Counted from the stretch's first letter, positions 19,636 to 30,325 are shown. The stretch is DNA of 64,000 bases from Aequorivita sp. HC6-5 (GCA_905182755.1 CAJJCS010000001.1:138945-202944), one strand, 5' to 3'. The notes: generated by a model not told the origin, from the letters alone. Translations and numbers: made by a program.

Positions 19636-21543
19636 TTATATTTTACTGTATCTATTTCTTTGATCTAAGGAGATAGTCTTATTGCCAAGTAGTAGCGTAA
19701 TTGTTTTTAATACCAAAACCTCTCTTTGATCAATTTTTTCTAGTATTTCTCTTGATGTTTTTGGTCCACTCTCCAGCTCCAATAGTATGATTTTGCTAAT
19801 TTTAAGAAGCTCTTTTTTGCTGAATGTCTCTTTTTTTGAGCTACACACACTACAAATACCACAGGACGATGCTGTGGTTTCGCCAAAATAAGTTACCAAT
19901 TGCACACTCCTGCAGGTGTTATTGTTTTCTACATAGTTTAATAGCTGTTGTACTTGTTGTTTCTTTTTATCATTATGAGAAACTACTTCTCTTGCAATTA
20001 CATTTATTGTTTTATCATCCTCTCTTGGGGTTAAAAATGTAATAGCTGCATCTGTGGTGTTTAGGTACAACTCTATAATATTGGCGGCTTCTAATTTTTT
20101 CAAGGTCTGAATAATCACAGGTTGTGATTGACTTGTTTTAGTTTGTAAAACTTCCAGATTTACACCAGTCATGGTTTCAAAAACACCTCCATAGAGCCTT
20201 AATATGGTTTTGCCAATTACAGCGGCAAGCCCGTCATGTTTAAAGAATGCTAGCGCTGTATTTGTATCTACTAAAAATTTCAACTTACTGGTGCGTCCAA
20301 ACTCCTTGGAGAGTTGCAAGACACCAAGCCTATCTAGGGTGTTTAAGCCATTAAAAACCTGGAGGGTATTTAGAGAATAGGTTTTGCAAAAGTCTTCAAA
20401 ATTAAATCCATGAGTAGTAAAAACGCCTTCTCCATATGAAATTTGAAGGTAATTATTTAATTTTTTGTAAATAAATTTCAGCAAATCTACATCTGCCAAC
20501 GATGCTATAAATTGCTTTGTAACTAATTGTTTATCGTAGGGGTTGTATAGTATGGTAGCTGTTGCCCTATTGCCATCTCTACCAGCGCGACCAGCTTCTT
20601 GAAAGTAGCTCTCCAAACTCTCTGGTAGTTGTATATGTATAACGTGTGCTACGGTTGCTAAATCTATACCCATGCCAAAAGCACTTGTGGCTACTATGGT
20701 TGGTGAAGTGCCATTTTTCCAAGCTTCTAATTTTTTTGTTTTTTCATTGGCTGGAATACCTCCATGAAAAAAATCACTTTTAATGCCAAGACTGTTTAAG
20801 TGACTGCTTGTTTCAACAGCGCTTCTTCTAGTCCTTACATATATAATAGCTTCTTTTTTATTTGATTTAAGTAGTTGTTGTATATGGTATAATTTATCTT
20901 CTACTTCCAAGGTATTGTAAGCTATGTTGGGACGTACAAAAGAATCCTGAAATACCGCTGGAAGCTCCATCTCTAGCTCTTTGATAGTGTCCTTTAGCAC
21001 CTGCTGGTGTTGCAGTTGCTGTAAGGGCTATAATAGGAGATAGGGGTTGTAATTCTCTAAGAATGCTAATATTTTTATAGGCGGGCCTAAAATCATTTCC
21101 CCACTGAGAAATACAATGCGCCTCATCCACAGCGATGCAGTTTACATTCATGCGCTTAATGGTGTTTTGGACAAGTTCTTGTTGTAATCTCTCTGGCGAA
21201 ATGTAAAGAAATTTATAATTTCCGAAGCTAGCATTGTCCAGCAGCGTGTTTACCTCTGTAAATGATTTTCCTCCAGTAATAGCAAGGGCTTTAATACCCT
21301 TTTCATGCAAACTTTTTACTTGATCTGTCATCAAGGCTACAAGGGGAGATATAACAATACAAATACCTTCTTGTGCTAGGGAAGGAATTTGAAAACAAAT
21401 AGATTTTCCACCACCAGTAGGCAGCAGCGCTACGGTGTCTTTACCGTCCATAACAGAGGTGATTATGGCTTCTTGCTTTGGTCTAAAACTGGTATGGCCC
21501 CAGTATTTTTGTAATATGTCAAGGGGTTTTTTCAGAAGGTGTT
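19636..21543 (-). CDS. recQ: ATP-dependent DNA helicase RecQ, frameshift near 21000
   Basis: LDILQKYWGHTSFRPKQEAIITSVMDGKDTVALLPTGGGKSICFQ, DEAHCISQWGNDFRP, TATATP; then in another frame VLKDTIKELEMELPAVFQDSFVRPNIAYNTLE...GRAGRDG. No ATG found at the 5' end (overlaps the upstream stop). Confidence 0.9.
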
Positions 21544-22077
21544 TTTTAGGTAGTTAAAAATGAAATCACTTCGCTGCTCAATACCTGCTTGCGGCACTTC
21601 AATAATAGTATAGCCGTATTTTTTATAGCCATCACACAATGATTTGTATATTTCTTTTGCTTGGGCAAAAGTTTCGTAACGCTCATTGTCTTTTGTGTAG
21701 ATAAGCTCCCAAGGTGGAAGTAAAAAAACACAGTCGTAAAGATGGGTGTAGCAAGGCTTCTCAAATTCAGGAGCGTACTGGGAGCCTATAAAGTCCATGT
21801 ATGCTGTGATATCTGGAGTAGCCCTGTCATAAAACACATAATCTGTGTCTAGGTCTTTAGCCTTTTCAAATTGAAGCAATCTGCTTTCTAGCAGTTTTTG
21901 GCTAAAGAGCATGGGGTCTGTTAAAAAAAGTTGGTCAATACCCTCTTTTCTAGCTTCGTTTATTATTTCTCGTGAGACCTCTTCCATGGTTGAGTAACCA
22001 AGACTCTTTATATGGTTTATTAAGGTCGTTTTTCCAGAGCCAGGGCCTCCGGTAATGACAATTCTTTTTGTATTCAC
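21532..22077 (-). CDS. AAA-type ATP-binding protein (AAA_28-like P-loop kinase)
   Basis: IVITGGPGSGKTTLINHIKSLGYSTMEEVSREII; FYDRATPDITAYM. Confidence 0.8.
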   Translation of the reverse strand: MNTKRIVITGGPGSGKTTLINHIKSLGYSTMEEVSREIINEARKEGIDQLFLTDPMLFSQKLLESRLLQFEKAKDLDTDYVFYDRATPDITAYMDFIGSQYAPEFEKPCYTHLYDCVFLLPPWELIYTKDNERYETFAQAKEIYKSLCDGYKKYGYTIIEVPQAGIEQRSDFIFNYLKNTF

Positions 22078-22147
22078 TGCTAAAAATGGATGTTAAAAAT
22101 AATTTCTAAACCACAAAGTACGTTATTTTATATTGATGTTGAAAGTG

Positions 22148-22155
22148 TATCTTTG
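22148..22155 (+). promoter_or_regulatory. Putative -7 box TATCTTTG
   Basis: TAnnTTTG match upstream of the DUF493 gene. Confidence 0.4.
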
Positions 22156-22229
22156 TGTAATACTATTTGGTGGTTTGTTTAAAACCCGCTAATTATACAA
22201 ACCCTTTTATATTTCTTAAGAAATACAAT

Positions 22230-22517
22230 ATGAAAGATACTAAAACTGAAGAATTTTACACTAGATTACAGGAACAATTAAAAGGAGATACAACATGGCC
22301 TGCTCCTTATTTATACAAATTTATTGTGCCGGGTAATGCTCAAAAAATAGCACAAATTGAGGCTATTTTTAACGGCACAAATGCCCAAATAAACACCCGT
22401 GACTCTAGCAAAGGCACCTATACAAGCCTCTCCATTAAAGTAGTGATGGCATCCCCAGAGATGGTGATAGAGAAATACAAGCAAGTTTCTCAGGTGGAAG
22501 GAGTGATTTCTTTATAA
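22230..22517 (+). CDS. DUF493 family protein
   Basis: WPAPYLYKFIVPGNAQKIAQIEAIF...SSKGTYTSLSIKVVMASPEMVIEKYKQVSQVEGVISL. Confidence 0.85.
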   Translation: MKDTKTEEFYTRLQEQLKGDTTWPAPYLYKFIVPGNAQKIAQIEAIFNGTNAQINTRDSSKGTYTSLSIKVVMASPEMVIEKYKQVSQVEGVISL

Positions 22518-22582
22518 AATTTGTATTTTGCAATACAGATTAATTCTTCATTTACACAATCCCCAATTTATAAATACAACTC

Positions 22583-23251
22583 ATGTTTTTTACAGATATA
22601 GAATATAATACAGAGCGCCCGCATTTGATTATTCCAGAATACGGTCGTCATATCCAGAAAATGGTTGATCAGGCTGTTGCAGAACAAGACCCTGAAAAAC
22701 GCAACAAACAAGCTAAAAGCATCATTTCTGTAATGGGTAATTTAAACCCTCATCTGCGTGATGTTGCAGATTTCCAGCATAAACTTTGGGATCAATTATT
22801 TATCATTTCAGATTTTAAACTTGATGTAGAATCTCCTTATGAGAAACCAGTCTGTAGAGGCATCTAAGAGAGCCTCCAGCAAGCTTAGCATATCCTCAAA
22901 ATTTCCCGAAATATCGTTTTTACGGAAATAATCATAAAACGCATGATAGATGTAGCTATTGGTTGGGAAGATGGAGATAAAAAAGATGGATTGGTATTAA
23001 CCATTGCCAATCACATGAAAAAATGTTTCTTAAACTGGAACAAAGACACCGTTGAAGATGATGTAATATTTGTTCATTTGTTTGAACTCTCTGACGGAAA
23101 ATTAAATTTAAAAGAAAGTGAGCAAGCACTTAGAAATTCTTCAATATTGCTTAAAACAAAAAATCGTTTTAGTGATACTAAGGCCACCACTTCAACTAAT
23201 AACTACAAAAAGCATAACAATAATAACAATAGAGGCCGTAAGCGCTACTAA
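22583..23251 (+). CDS. DUF4290 domain-containing protein, at least 2 frame breaks between 22850 and 22945
   Basis: MFFTDIEYNTERPHLIIPEYGRHIQKMVDQAV...KLDVESPYEKP; then PPASLAYPQNFPKYRFYGNN in another frame; then RMIDVAIGWEDGDKKDGLVLTIANHMKKCFLNWNKDTVEDDVIF. Confidence 0.85.
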
Positions 23252-23268
23252 ATTTCTTACCAAAAGCT

Positions 23269-24582
23269 ATGGGAACTTTTCAAATCGAAGGAGGTCACAA
23301 ATTAAAAGGTGAAATCACTCCGCAAGGTGCAAAAAATGAAGTTTTGCAAATACTTTGTGCTGTTTTATTAACACCCCAAGAGGTTATTATAGAGAACATA
23401 CCAGATATTATAGATGTAAACAAATTAATAGGCATCCTAGGTAATTTGGGAGTTAAAATCCAAAAATTAGGGAAAGGTAAATTTGCATTTAAGGCAGATG
23501 ATATTAATCTTGACTATCTCAAGTCAGAACTTTTTAAAACACAGGGAGGTTCATTACGTGGTTCTATTATGATTGTAGGTCCTCTTTTAGCACGTTTTGG
23601 GAAAGGATATATACCACGTCCAGGTGGTGATAAAATTGGAAGAAGAAGATTAGATACACATTTTGAAGGTTTCATTAAATTAGGTGCAAGCTTTAGATAT
23701 AATAAAGAAGAACGTTTTTATGGAGTTGAGGCTCCAAACGGCCTTAAGGGTTGCTACATGTTACTTGACCAGGCTTCTGTTACGGGAACTGCTAACATTG
23801 TAATGGCGGCAGTTCTGGCCAAAGGAACCACAACAATATACAACGCCGCCTGTGAGCCATACCTGCAGCAGCTATGTAAAATGTTAAACTCCATGGGGGC
23901 AAACATTAAAGGTGTTGGCTCTAACATGCTTACAATAGATGGTGTTGAACACTTAACAGGTTGTACACACCGCGTATTGCCAGATATGATTGAAATTGGC
24001 AGCTGGATAGGCTTAGCTGCTATGACTCATAGTGAAATAACCATTAAAGATGTAAGTTGGGAAAATTTAGGTATTATTCCTGATACCTTTAGAAAATTAG
24101 GAATAACCCTAGAAAAGAGAGGCGATGATATTTTCATACCATCTCAAGATAGTTATGAAATTCAAGGATACATTGATGGTTCTACTCTAACTGTTTCAGA
24201 TGCTCCGTGGCCAGGGTTTACTCCAGATTTATTAAGTATTGTACTGGTTGTTTGTACCCAGGCTAAAGGAAGTGTGCTTATTCACCAAAAAATGTTTGAA
24301 AGCAGATTGTTTTTTGTAGATAAACTAATAGACATGGGTGCCCGTGTTATATTATGTGATCCTCACCGCGCAACTGTTATAGGTCACAACTTTGAGTCTA
24401 TGCTAAAGGCCACTACCATGGTCTCTCCAGATATACGCGCTGGTATTTCTTTGTTAATTGCAGCACTCTCTGCCAAAGGAACTAGTACTATTCACAACAT
24501 AGAGCAAATAGATCGAGGCTATGAAAATATAGACGAGCGTCTTCGCGGCATTGGTGCTAAGATTACTAGATTAGATTCTTAG
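23269..24582 (+). CDS. murA: UDP-N-acetylglucosamine 1-carboxyvinyltransferase
   Basis: GGHKLKGEITPQGAKNEVLQILCAVLL...RPGGDKIGRRRLDTH...GSWIGLAAMT...NIEQIDRGYENIDERLRGIGAKI. Confidence 0.95.
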   Translation: MGTFQIEGGHKLKGEITPQGAKNEVLQILCAVLLTPQEVIIENIPDIIDVNKLIGILGNLGVKIQKLGKGKFAFKADDINLDYLKSELFKTQGGSLRGSIMIVGPLLARFGKGYIPRPGGDKIGRRRLDTHFEGFIKLGASFRYNKEERFYGVEAPNGLKGCYMLLDQASVTGTANIVMAAVLAKGTTTIYNAACEPYLQQLCKMLNSMGANIKGVGSNMLTIDGVEHLTGCTHRVLPDMIEIGSWIGLAAMTHSEITIKDVSWENLGIIPDTFRKLGITLEKRGDDIFIPSQDSYEIQGYIDGSTLTVSDAPWPGFTPDLLSIVLVVCTQAKGSVLIHQKMFESRLFFVDKLIDMGARVILCDPHRATVIGHNFESMLKATTMVSPDIRAGISLLIAALSAKGTSTIHNIEQIDRGYENIDERLRGIGAKITRLDS

Positions 24583-24607
24583 CTACCTTTTTTAAATAGT
24601 ATAATTT

Positions 24608-24643
24608 AAAAAATCCCAAACACAATTGTGTTTGGGATTTTTT
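24608..24643 (+). terminator. Bidirectional terminator hairpin
   Basis: aaatcccaaacacaattgtgtttgggattttttt, perfect 16-bp arms, between convergent murA and the 24669 gene. Confidence 0.9.
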
Positions 24644-24668
24644 ATGAAAATACAATGTGATGTACTAG

Positions 24669-25248
24669 TTACTTTTTCTTGTTAATCTCGTCTTGTAGTT
24701 TTCTTCGCAGTATTTGCTGCTCTTCTAATTTCTTTTGGCGATAGCTATCAAATTCCTGCTCAATCTCAGTGAGCTTGTGATTTGTTTGTTTTGTTATGAT
24801 GTTGCTGTTTTTAAACTTAATTATAAAAAATAAAAGCCCAAGAAGCAAGACGCCTATAGTAGAAAATAGTAGAAAGTTATAAGTGCCTTTTTTAGTAGTA
24901 ATTCCAAAAAGGGAAATAGTTCCTTCTTTTTCAATTGAGGAGTCCAGGTTGTTTTGTGTATTACTTAAACTGGCCTCTAGAGTTGTTATGCTGTTGTTTT
25001 GAGATGCGATTGTTGCATCTTTTTGCTGGATAGAATTTTCAAGTAATTCTATAGAGTCTAAAATATTTTTTCTTAAACCAGCAAGTTTGGTTCTTTTAAT
25101 GACTTTATATTTTTGGTAGTTATTAGATTTATCAATAACCTCAACAAATTGAGCCTCAATAGAATTGTCTGGTGTAGTATTGTTTTGAGAATAGCCTGCA
25201 GTAGCACATAAAAATAGTAGCGCAGCTAAAGAATGTCTTAATAGTCAT
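24669..25248 (-). CDS. Secreted/TM coiled-coil protein, absent from the ORF track; N-terminal frameshift
   Basis: MTIKTF / SLAALLFLCATAGYSQNNTTPDNSIEAQFVEVIDKSNNYQKYKVIKRTKLAGLRKNILDSIELLENSIQQKDATIASQ...GTYNFLLFSTIGVLLLGLLFFIIKFKNSN...KLTEIEQEFDSYRQKKLEEQQILRRKLQDEINKKK*. Resembles a flavobacterial family often mislabelled tRNA (guanine-N1)-methyltransferase. Confidence 0.75.
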
Positions 25249-25630
25249 GATAGTCGTTTGGTTTGTGATGCGTATCTACTGATACTGCAGTGGTAGTGCA
25301 ATTGCTTGCCATCTAAAATGTTTGGATTAACAAAACAAATTACTTTTGTATTGTAAAAGTTATAAAGCGTTGTTTGTCACTACATTTCTTAAGAGCAAAA
25401 GTAAGTGTAATTTAGGTATTTGTAAAGGTTTCTTTATTGGTTTTTATTGGCAAGTTGTCATTGTAAATCAAAATAAAGCAATATCTAAGGCTAGTTTTTA
25501 TGTTTTAATACAGCTACTTATTAATTATAATTTAAAAGATATTTTTTTGTTTAACTTATTATCGAATAGCTTAAACAATTGGTTTTCAGGTGTTTATTTC
25601 CTTATATTTGTCCGAAAAGCATACTCTGTT

Positions 25631-25787
25631 ATGAAAAAGTGTCCAAAATGTAATTCTACTTCAAGGCGTCCGGATCAAAAGAGAGGGTATTTCAAAATAT
25701 ATTTCTGGTCTTAAAGGATACGATTGTAAAAGGTGTAACGCTAGATATATTTACATACCTGTATTCAATTTAAGTATTTCTATTTAA
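25631..25787 (+). CDS. Small zinc-ribbon protein, frame-broken
   Basis: MKKCPKCNSTSRRPDQKRG... then in another frame SGLKGYDCKRCNARYIYIPVFNLSISI*; CxxC...CxxC pair. Confidence 0.5.
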
Positions 25788-25955
25788 TTGATAAAAAAAC
25801 TACCTCAAAGTGCATAAACCTATCACAAAACTACACATGCAACAACATATAATACTTGGGTAACTATTATTAAAAAAAAATGCTTTGCGCATCTACCTTT
25901 AACTTATTTATAAAGTTTAGAAGTGTATAAGAAATACCTAATGGCTAGTCTTTAG

Positions 25956-27287
25956 TTATTCGTTTATTCCTTTTTTATAGGTCTGTAGACATCTCTCGCG
26001 GGCAAGTTTGTGATCTACAATCATGGCAGTATACTTTTGAGTTTCATACTCAGGCACCCATTTCTTAATATACTTTTTGTCTTTATCAAACTTATCTGCT
26101 TGTGTGATTGGATTAAATATCCTAAAGTAAGGTGCGGCATCTACACCACTTCCTGCTGCCCATTGCCAATTACCAACATTACTTGATTGCTCATAATCTA
26201 GAAGCTTTGATGCAAAGTAGGTTTCTCCCCAGCGCCAATCAATAAGTAGGTGTTTACACAAAAAACTTGCAACTAGCATGCGCACTCTATTGTGCATGTG
26301 TCCTGTTTTATTTAGTTCTCTCATTCCGGCATCCACTAAAACATAGCCTGTGGTCCCGTTTTTCCAGTGTTCAAACTCTTGCTCGTTGTTGCGCCATACA
26401 ATACGATCATACTTTGGTCTAAAGGCTTTTTGTTGCGTGTGGGGAAAGTGCCAAAATATCTGCATAAAAAATTCTCGCCAAATAAGCTCACTCCAAAACA
26501 CCTCGTTTTTTTCTGAAATAGCCTTTCTCATCATTGCCCTTATGCTAACGGTGCCAAAACGTAAATGTGGCCCTAGATGTGAAGTGCCATCTACTCCAGG
26601 GAAATTACGGGTATCTTCATAGTTTTGTATAAGACGTGCAGAGGTATTGTGTTTGGGCACCTTAATACTGGAGGTGGTAAAACCCATTTGCTCCAGAGTC
26701 GTGTTTTGCAGCGTCGTGTTTTGATACAGATTTTTAAAATAGATTGTTGTTTTGTGGTCTTTTAGGTCTGTCTCTGGGTTAAATACGCTTTTCCATTTAT
26801 TTTTATAAGGAGTGTACACAACATAAGGAGTGCTGTCTGCCTTTACAATGCTGTCTTTCTCAAAAATAACTTGGTCTTTGTAATCATAAAAACCAATTGG
26901 AGCCGCACTGTCTTGGTGTTGGGTTAGAGTAGTTAAATACTCTTTAATCTCAAGATCCCGATCCTGGCCATAAGGTTCGTAATCTCTATTGGTGATTACA
27001 TTTTGCACATTAAATTGCGCTGTTAATTTTTTAAAGACCTCTAATGGTTTGCCATAATATATAGCCAAAGAACTTCCATGGTCTTGCAAGGTGCTCTTTA
27101 AATCTTGCAAGGTGTTGTAAATAAAACTTACCCTAGCATCATCTTTGGAGAGTTTGTCTAGAATTTCGGTATCAAATATAAAGATGGGCATAACAGGTGA
27201 TTTTCCCTGTAATGCTTTAGAGAATCCTACATTGTCTTCAAGGCGTAAATCACGTCTAAACCAAAATATATTTACAGTTGCTGCCAC
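25956..27287 (-). CDS. Cryptochrome/deoxyribodipyrimidine photolyase family protein (probable GTG start)
   Basis: VNIFWFRRDLRLEDN; HNRVRMLVASFLCKHLLIDWRWGETYFASKLLDYEQSSNVGNWQWAAGSGVDAAPYFRIFNP FAD-binding signature. Confidence 0.92.
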   Translation of the reverse strand: MAATVNIFWFRRDLRLEDNVGFSKALQGKSPVMPIFIFDTEILDKLSKDDARVSFIYNTLQDLKSTLQDHGSSLAIYYGKPLEVFKKLTAQFNVQNVITNRDYEPYGQDRDLEIKEYLTTLTQHQDSAAPIGFYDYKDQVIFEKDSIVKADSTPYVVYTPYKNKWKSVFNPETDLKDHKTTIYFKNLYQNTTLQNTTLEQMGFTTSSIKVPKHNTSARLIQNYEDTRNFPGVDGTSHLGPHLRFGTVSIRAMMRKAISEKNEVFWSELIWREFFMQIFWHFPHTQQKAFRPKYDRIVWRNNEQEFEHWKNGTTGYVLVDAGMRELNKTGHMHNRVRMLVASFLCKHLLIDWRWGETYFASKLLDYEQSSNVGNWQWAAGSGVDAAPYFRIFNPITQADKFDKDKKYIKKWVPEYETQKYTAMIVDHKLARERCLQTYKKGINE

Positions 27288-27288
27288 T

Positions 27289-27981
27289 TTATTGTGTTTG
27301 TAATGTTGATTTCCCACCATCTATTGCAAGTACTTGTCCAGTCATCCAACTAGATTGTTCTGAGAGTAAAAAACAAGCAGTATTGGCAATATCTGCGCTT
27401 GTTCCAATTCTTTTTAGTGGATGCATTTCTCCCATTCTTTGTTTTTTGTCATCACTAGATAGCAGGCGTCCAGCTAGTGGAGTATCTGTAAGTGAGGGTG
27501 CAATAACATTAACCCTCACCCTTGGAGCATACTCTGCTGCCAAGGCTTTAGCAAAACCCTCTATAGCTCCTTTAGATGCCGATACGCTGGTATGAAAAGG
27601 CATACCTACTTTAACAGCAACAGTGCTAAAAAACACTAAACTTGCCCCGTTTGAAGCCGTAAGCTTTGGAAGTAAGCCTTGTAGTACTTTAACTAGTGAA
27701 AGAAAATTTACCTCTAGATCTTCTTGGAATGTTTGAGGTTTTATTCTTTTAAAAGGTTTTAGATTGATACTTCCAGGGCAATACACCAGGCCGTCTATTT
27801 GATCTGGCAAGGGTAATGTAGAGATATCATCAGTTAATGCATCAAAGATCATGTGGGTAACTCCCTGGGGTATGTTCTCTTGTGTTCTAGAGGCTACATA
27901 TACCTTGTGGGTGTCTTTAAGTTGTTTTGCTATTGCAGCTCCAATTCCGTAGGATCCGCCAATAAGAAGTATGTTTTTCAT
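27289..27981 (-). CDS. SDR family NAD(P)-dependent oxidoreductase
   Basis: ILLIGGSYGIGAAIA, FFSTVAVKVGMPFHTSVSASKGAIEGFAKALAAEYAPR, GQVLAIDGGKS. Confidence 0.9.
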   Translation of the reverse strand: MKNILLIGGSYGIGAAIAKQLKDTHKVYVASRTQENIPQGVTHMIFDALTDDISTLPLPDQIDGLVYCPGSINLKPFKRIKPQTFQEDLEVNFLSLVKVLQGLLPKLTASNGASLVFFSTVAVKVGMPFHTSVSASKGAIEGFAKALAAEYAPRVRVNVIAPSLTDTPLAGRLLSSDDKKQRMGEMHPLKRIGTSADIANTACFLLSEQSSWMTGQVLAIDGGKSTLQTQ

Positions 27982-28004
27982 AGTTATAAGGTATTGTGAG
28001 GTAA

Positions 28005-28478
28005 TTATATAGTACCAAAAAGTTCAATTAATTTCATTTTTCTATACTTGAATATTTTATCAAGTCTTGGCTTTACAAGTATAGGGTGCACTAATTGACC
28101 TAGCCACCCAAGAGGCACTTTATAGTCTATAATGTCTTCCATTTCTACACCTCCTGGAATTTCTTTTATAAAGTGTTTGTGATGCCACATTGCATAGGGG
28201 CCAAAGAGTTGTTGGTCAACAAAATACTCACCCTTTTCAACCTGAGTGATTTCTGTAACCCATTTTGTTTTTATACCCAGTAGTGGAGTTACAATGTATT
28301 GTATGATTTGCCCTGCAAACATGGGTCTGTCTGCTCCAGATTTTATAATAAAACCCATATACTTAGGTGTAATAGCCTTAAGGTTATTAGGGTCAGACAA
28401 AAAATCCCAAGCCTGTTGCTTGCTAATAGGAAGGTGTTGCTTGGAGTGTAGTGTGTAAATCTTCATGTATGGTATCAA
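28005..28478 (-). CDS. SRPBCC family protein
   Basis: LHSKQHLPISKQQAWDFLSDPNNLKAITPKYMGFII...PFGPYAMWHHKH-type pattern (cyclase/dehydrase-like). Confidence 0.8.
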   Translation of the reverse strand: MIPYMKIYTLHSKQHLPISKQQAWDFLSDPNNLKAITPKYMGFIIKSGADRPMFAGQIIQYIVTPLLGIKTKWVTEITQVEKGEYFVDQQLFGPYAMWHHKHFIKEIPGGVEMEDIIDYKVPLGWLGQLVHPILVKPRLDKIFKYRKMKLIELFGTI

Positions 28479-28687
28479 AAAACAAGCAGTAAAGCTATGT
28501 AGGTATTTAATATGGCTAGTATACTAGCTTTATTTTAGAATTGTCCAAAATTCGTCATAAACCAAAGATACTTTGATGGGTAGTAATACTAGTAGGATTT
28601 TGAAAACTTTAAGATATTAAAGCGTCATAATTAGTATGATGCCTGGAAAAGAAGAGACCACTAAAATTTAATAACAAGAATTGGTGT

Positions 28688-29353
28688 TTAGCAATTCTCA
28701 TCACAACACTGCTCATCTTTCACTAACTTGCAGCTTACCACAGCAAGCACACAACCAATAATAGGCGCAAAAATATAAATCCATAAATCTGCTATGTTTC
28801 CAGAGACTACAGCGGGCGCTATAGAGCGGGCTGGATTCATGGAGGCTCCAGTAATGGGGCCTGCAAACATGGCCTCTAATAGTACAACACTACCAATGGC
28901 AATACCAGCAACTACGCCAATTTCTTTTGATCCTGTAGATACATTTATGATGACTACCATCAAGAAAAAGGATAAAATAATTTCAAATATAAAAACTTTA
29001 AGTGCAGAGAGCCCTGGCAAAGTGGCGCCAAGTGTTTGACTCTCTGGAAATAAATACAATAGTATGCCACTTGCTAGAAAAGCTCCAATGAGCTGCGCCA
29101 AAACATAGGCAGGAACTTCTTTCCATGGAAATTTTTTAGCATACGCAAAGCCAATAGTAACGGCTGGGTTCATGTGGGCGCCACTAATATCTCCAAAAGC
29201 ATAAATCATACCCATAACAATAAGGCCAAAGGTAATAGCTACACCAACATGGGTTACTGTGCCACCTGTAAAATCATTAATTACCATAGCTCCAGTACCA
29301 CAAAATACAAGTGCGAAAGTTCCTATTATTTCTGAAATAAAACGTTTTGACAT
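28688..29353 (-). CDS. Aquaporin / MIP family channel
   Basis: Two NPA motifs (GAHMNPAVTIG, GASMNPARSIAP); 6 TM-like segments. Confidence 0.92.
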   Translation of the reverse strand: MSKRFISEIIGTFALVFCGTGAMVINDFTGGTVTHVGVAITFGLIVMGMIYAFGDISGAHMNPAVTIGFAYAKKFPWKEVPAYVLAQLIGAFLASGILLYLFPESQTLGATLPGLSALKVFIFEIILSFFLMVVIINVSTGSKEIGVVAGIAIGSVVLLEAMFAGPITGASMNPARSIAPAVVSGNIADLWIYIFAPIIGCVLAVVSCKLVKDEQCCDENC

Positions 29354-29462
29354 GCCACAAAGGTACTACAGAAATTGTAATGTTTTTTATGCTTTTTTAA
29401 ATAAAGAGTCATAGTTTGTTTTTTTGTATTTTTACGGCATTATTAACACTTAACTATTTCTA

Positions 29463-30305
29463 ATGAAAAAAATAATTTTATACACTGCAATGTTCTTGTT
29501 AACCCTTGTAACACAAGCACAAATTAAAACACCTGCGCCAAGCCCAATGCAAACTCTAGAGCAAACTGTTGGGCTTACAGATGTTACTTTAAAATATTCA
29601 AGACCTTCTGTAAAAGGCAGAACTATATTTGGTGGTTTGGTTCCTTTTGACGCCATGTGGCGTACTGGTGCAAACCAAAACTCTATGATTACCTTTAGTG
29701 ATGATGTTTTAATTGGAGAAGCAACAGTGAAGGCCGGAACCTATGCAATTTTCACCAAGCCAGGTGCGGTAAACTGGGAGGTTTATTTTTATAATGATAC
29801 TCAAAATTGGGGAACACCAAAGCAGTGGGATGATTCAAAAGTTGTTGCAAAAGTTGTTGCAAAAACCTACCAGATGCCAACTAGTGTAGAAACCTTCACC
29901 ATGTCTATAAATGACATTAAAATTGACGGTGCTACTCTTGCCATAATTTGGGATAAAACCTACGTGTCTGTTGGTTTTAATGTAATGACAGATAAAATGG
30001 TAAGCGCCAGTATAGATAAGGTAATGGGAACTCCAAGCGCCGCTGATTATTATAGCGCTGCTGTGTATTACCTAGAGGCAGATAAAGATATCAATCAAGC
30101 AAAAACTTGGATTGACGCTGCTGTAGCTTTAAATGCTACTGCATTTTGGTACAAAAGACAACAATCTTTGATTTATGCAAAATCTGGAGATGTTAAAGGC
30201 GCTATAAAAGCTGCAAAGGCTTCTATGGCTCAAGCTCAGGAAGCTGGAAACATGGATTATGTTGCCCTTAATAAAAAATCTTTAAAACAATGGGGAGCTA
30301 AGTAA
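29463..30305 (+). CDS. DUF2911 domain-containing secreted protein
   Basis: Signal peptide; SPMQTLEQTVGLTDVTLKYSRPSVKGRTIFGGLVPFDAMWRTGANQNSMITFSDDV. Confidence 0.88.
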   Translation: MKKIILYTAMFLLTLVTQAQIKTPAPSPMQTLEQTVGLTDVTLKYSRPSVKGRTIFGGLVPFDAMWRTGANQNSMITFSDDVLIGEATVKAGTYAIFTKPGAVNWEVYFYNDTQNWGTPKQWDDSKVVAKVVAKTYQMPTSVETFTMSINDIKIDGATLAIIWDKTYVSVGFNVMTDKMVSASIDKVMGTPSAADYYSAAVYYLEADKDINQAKTWIDAAVALNATAFWYKRQQSLIYAKSGDVKGAIKAAKASMAQAQEAGNMDYVALNKKSLKQWGAK

Positions 30306-30325
30306 TTTCTCTTTTTTTAAACCTA

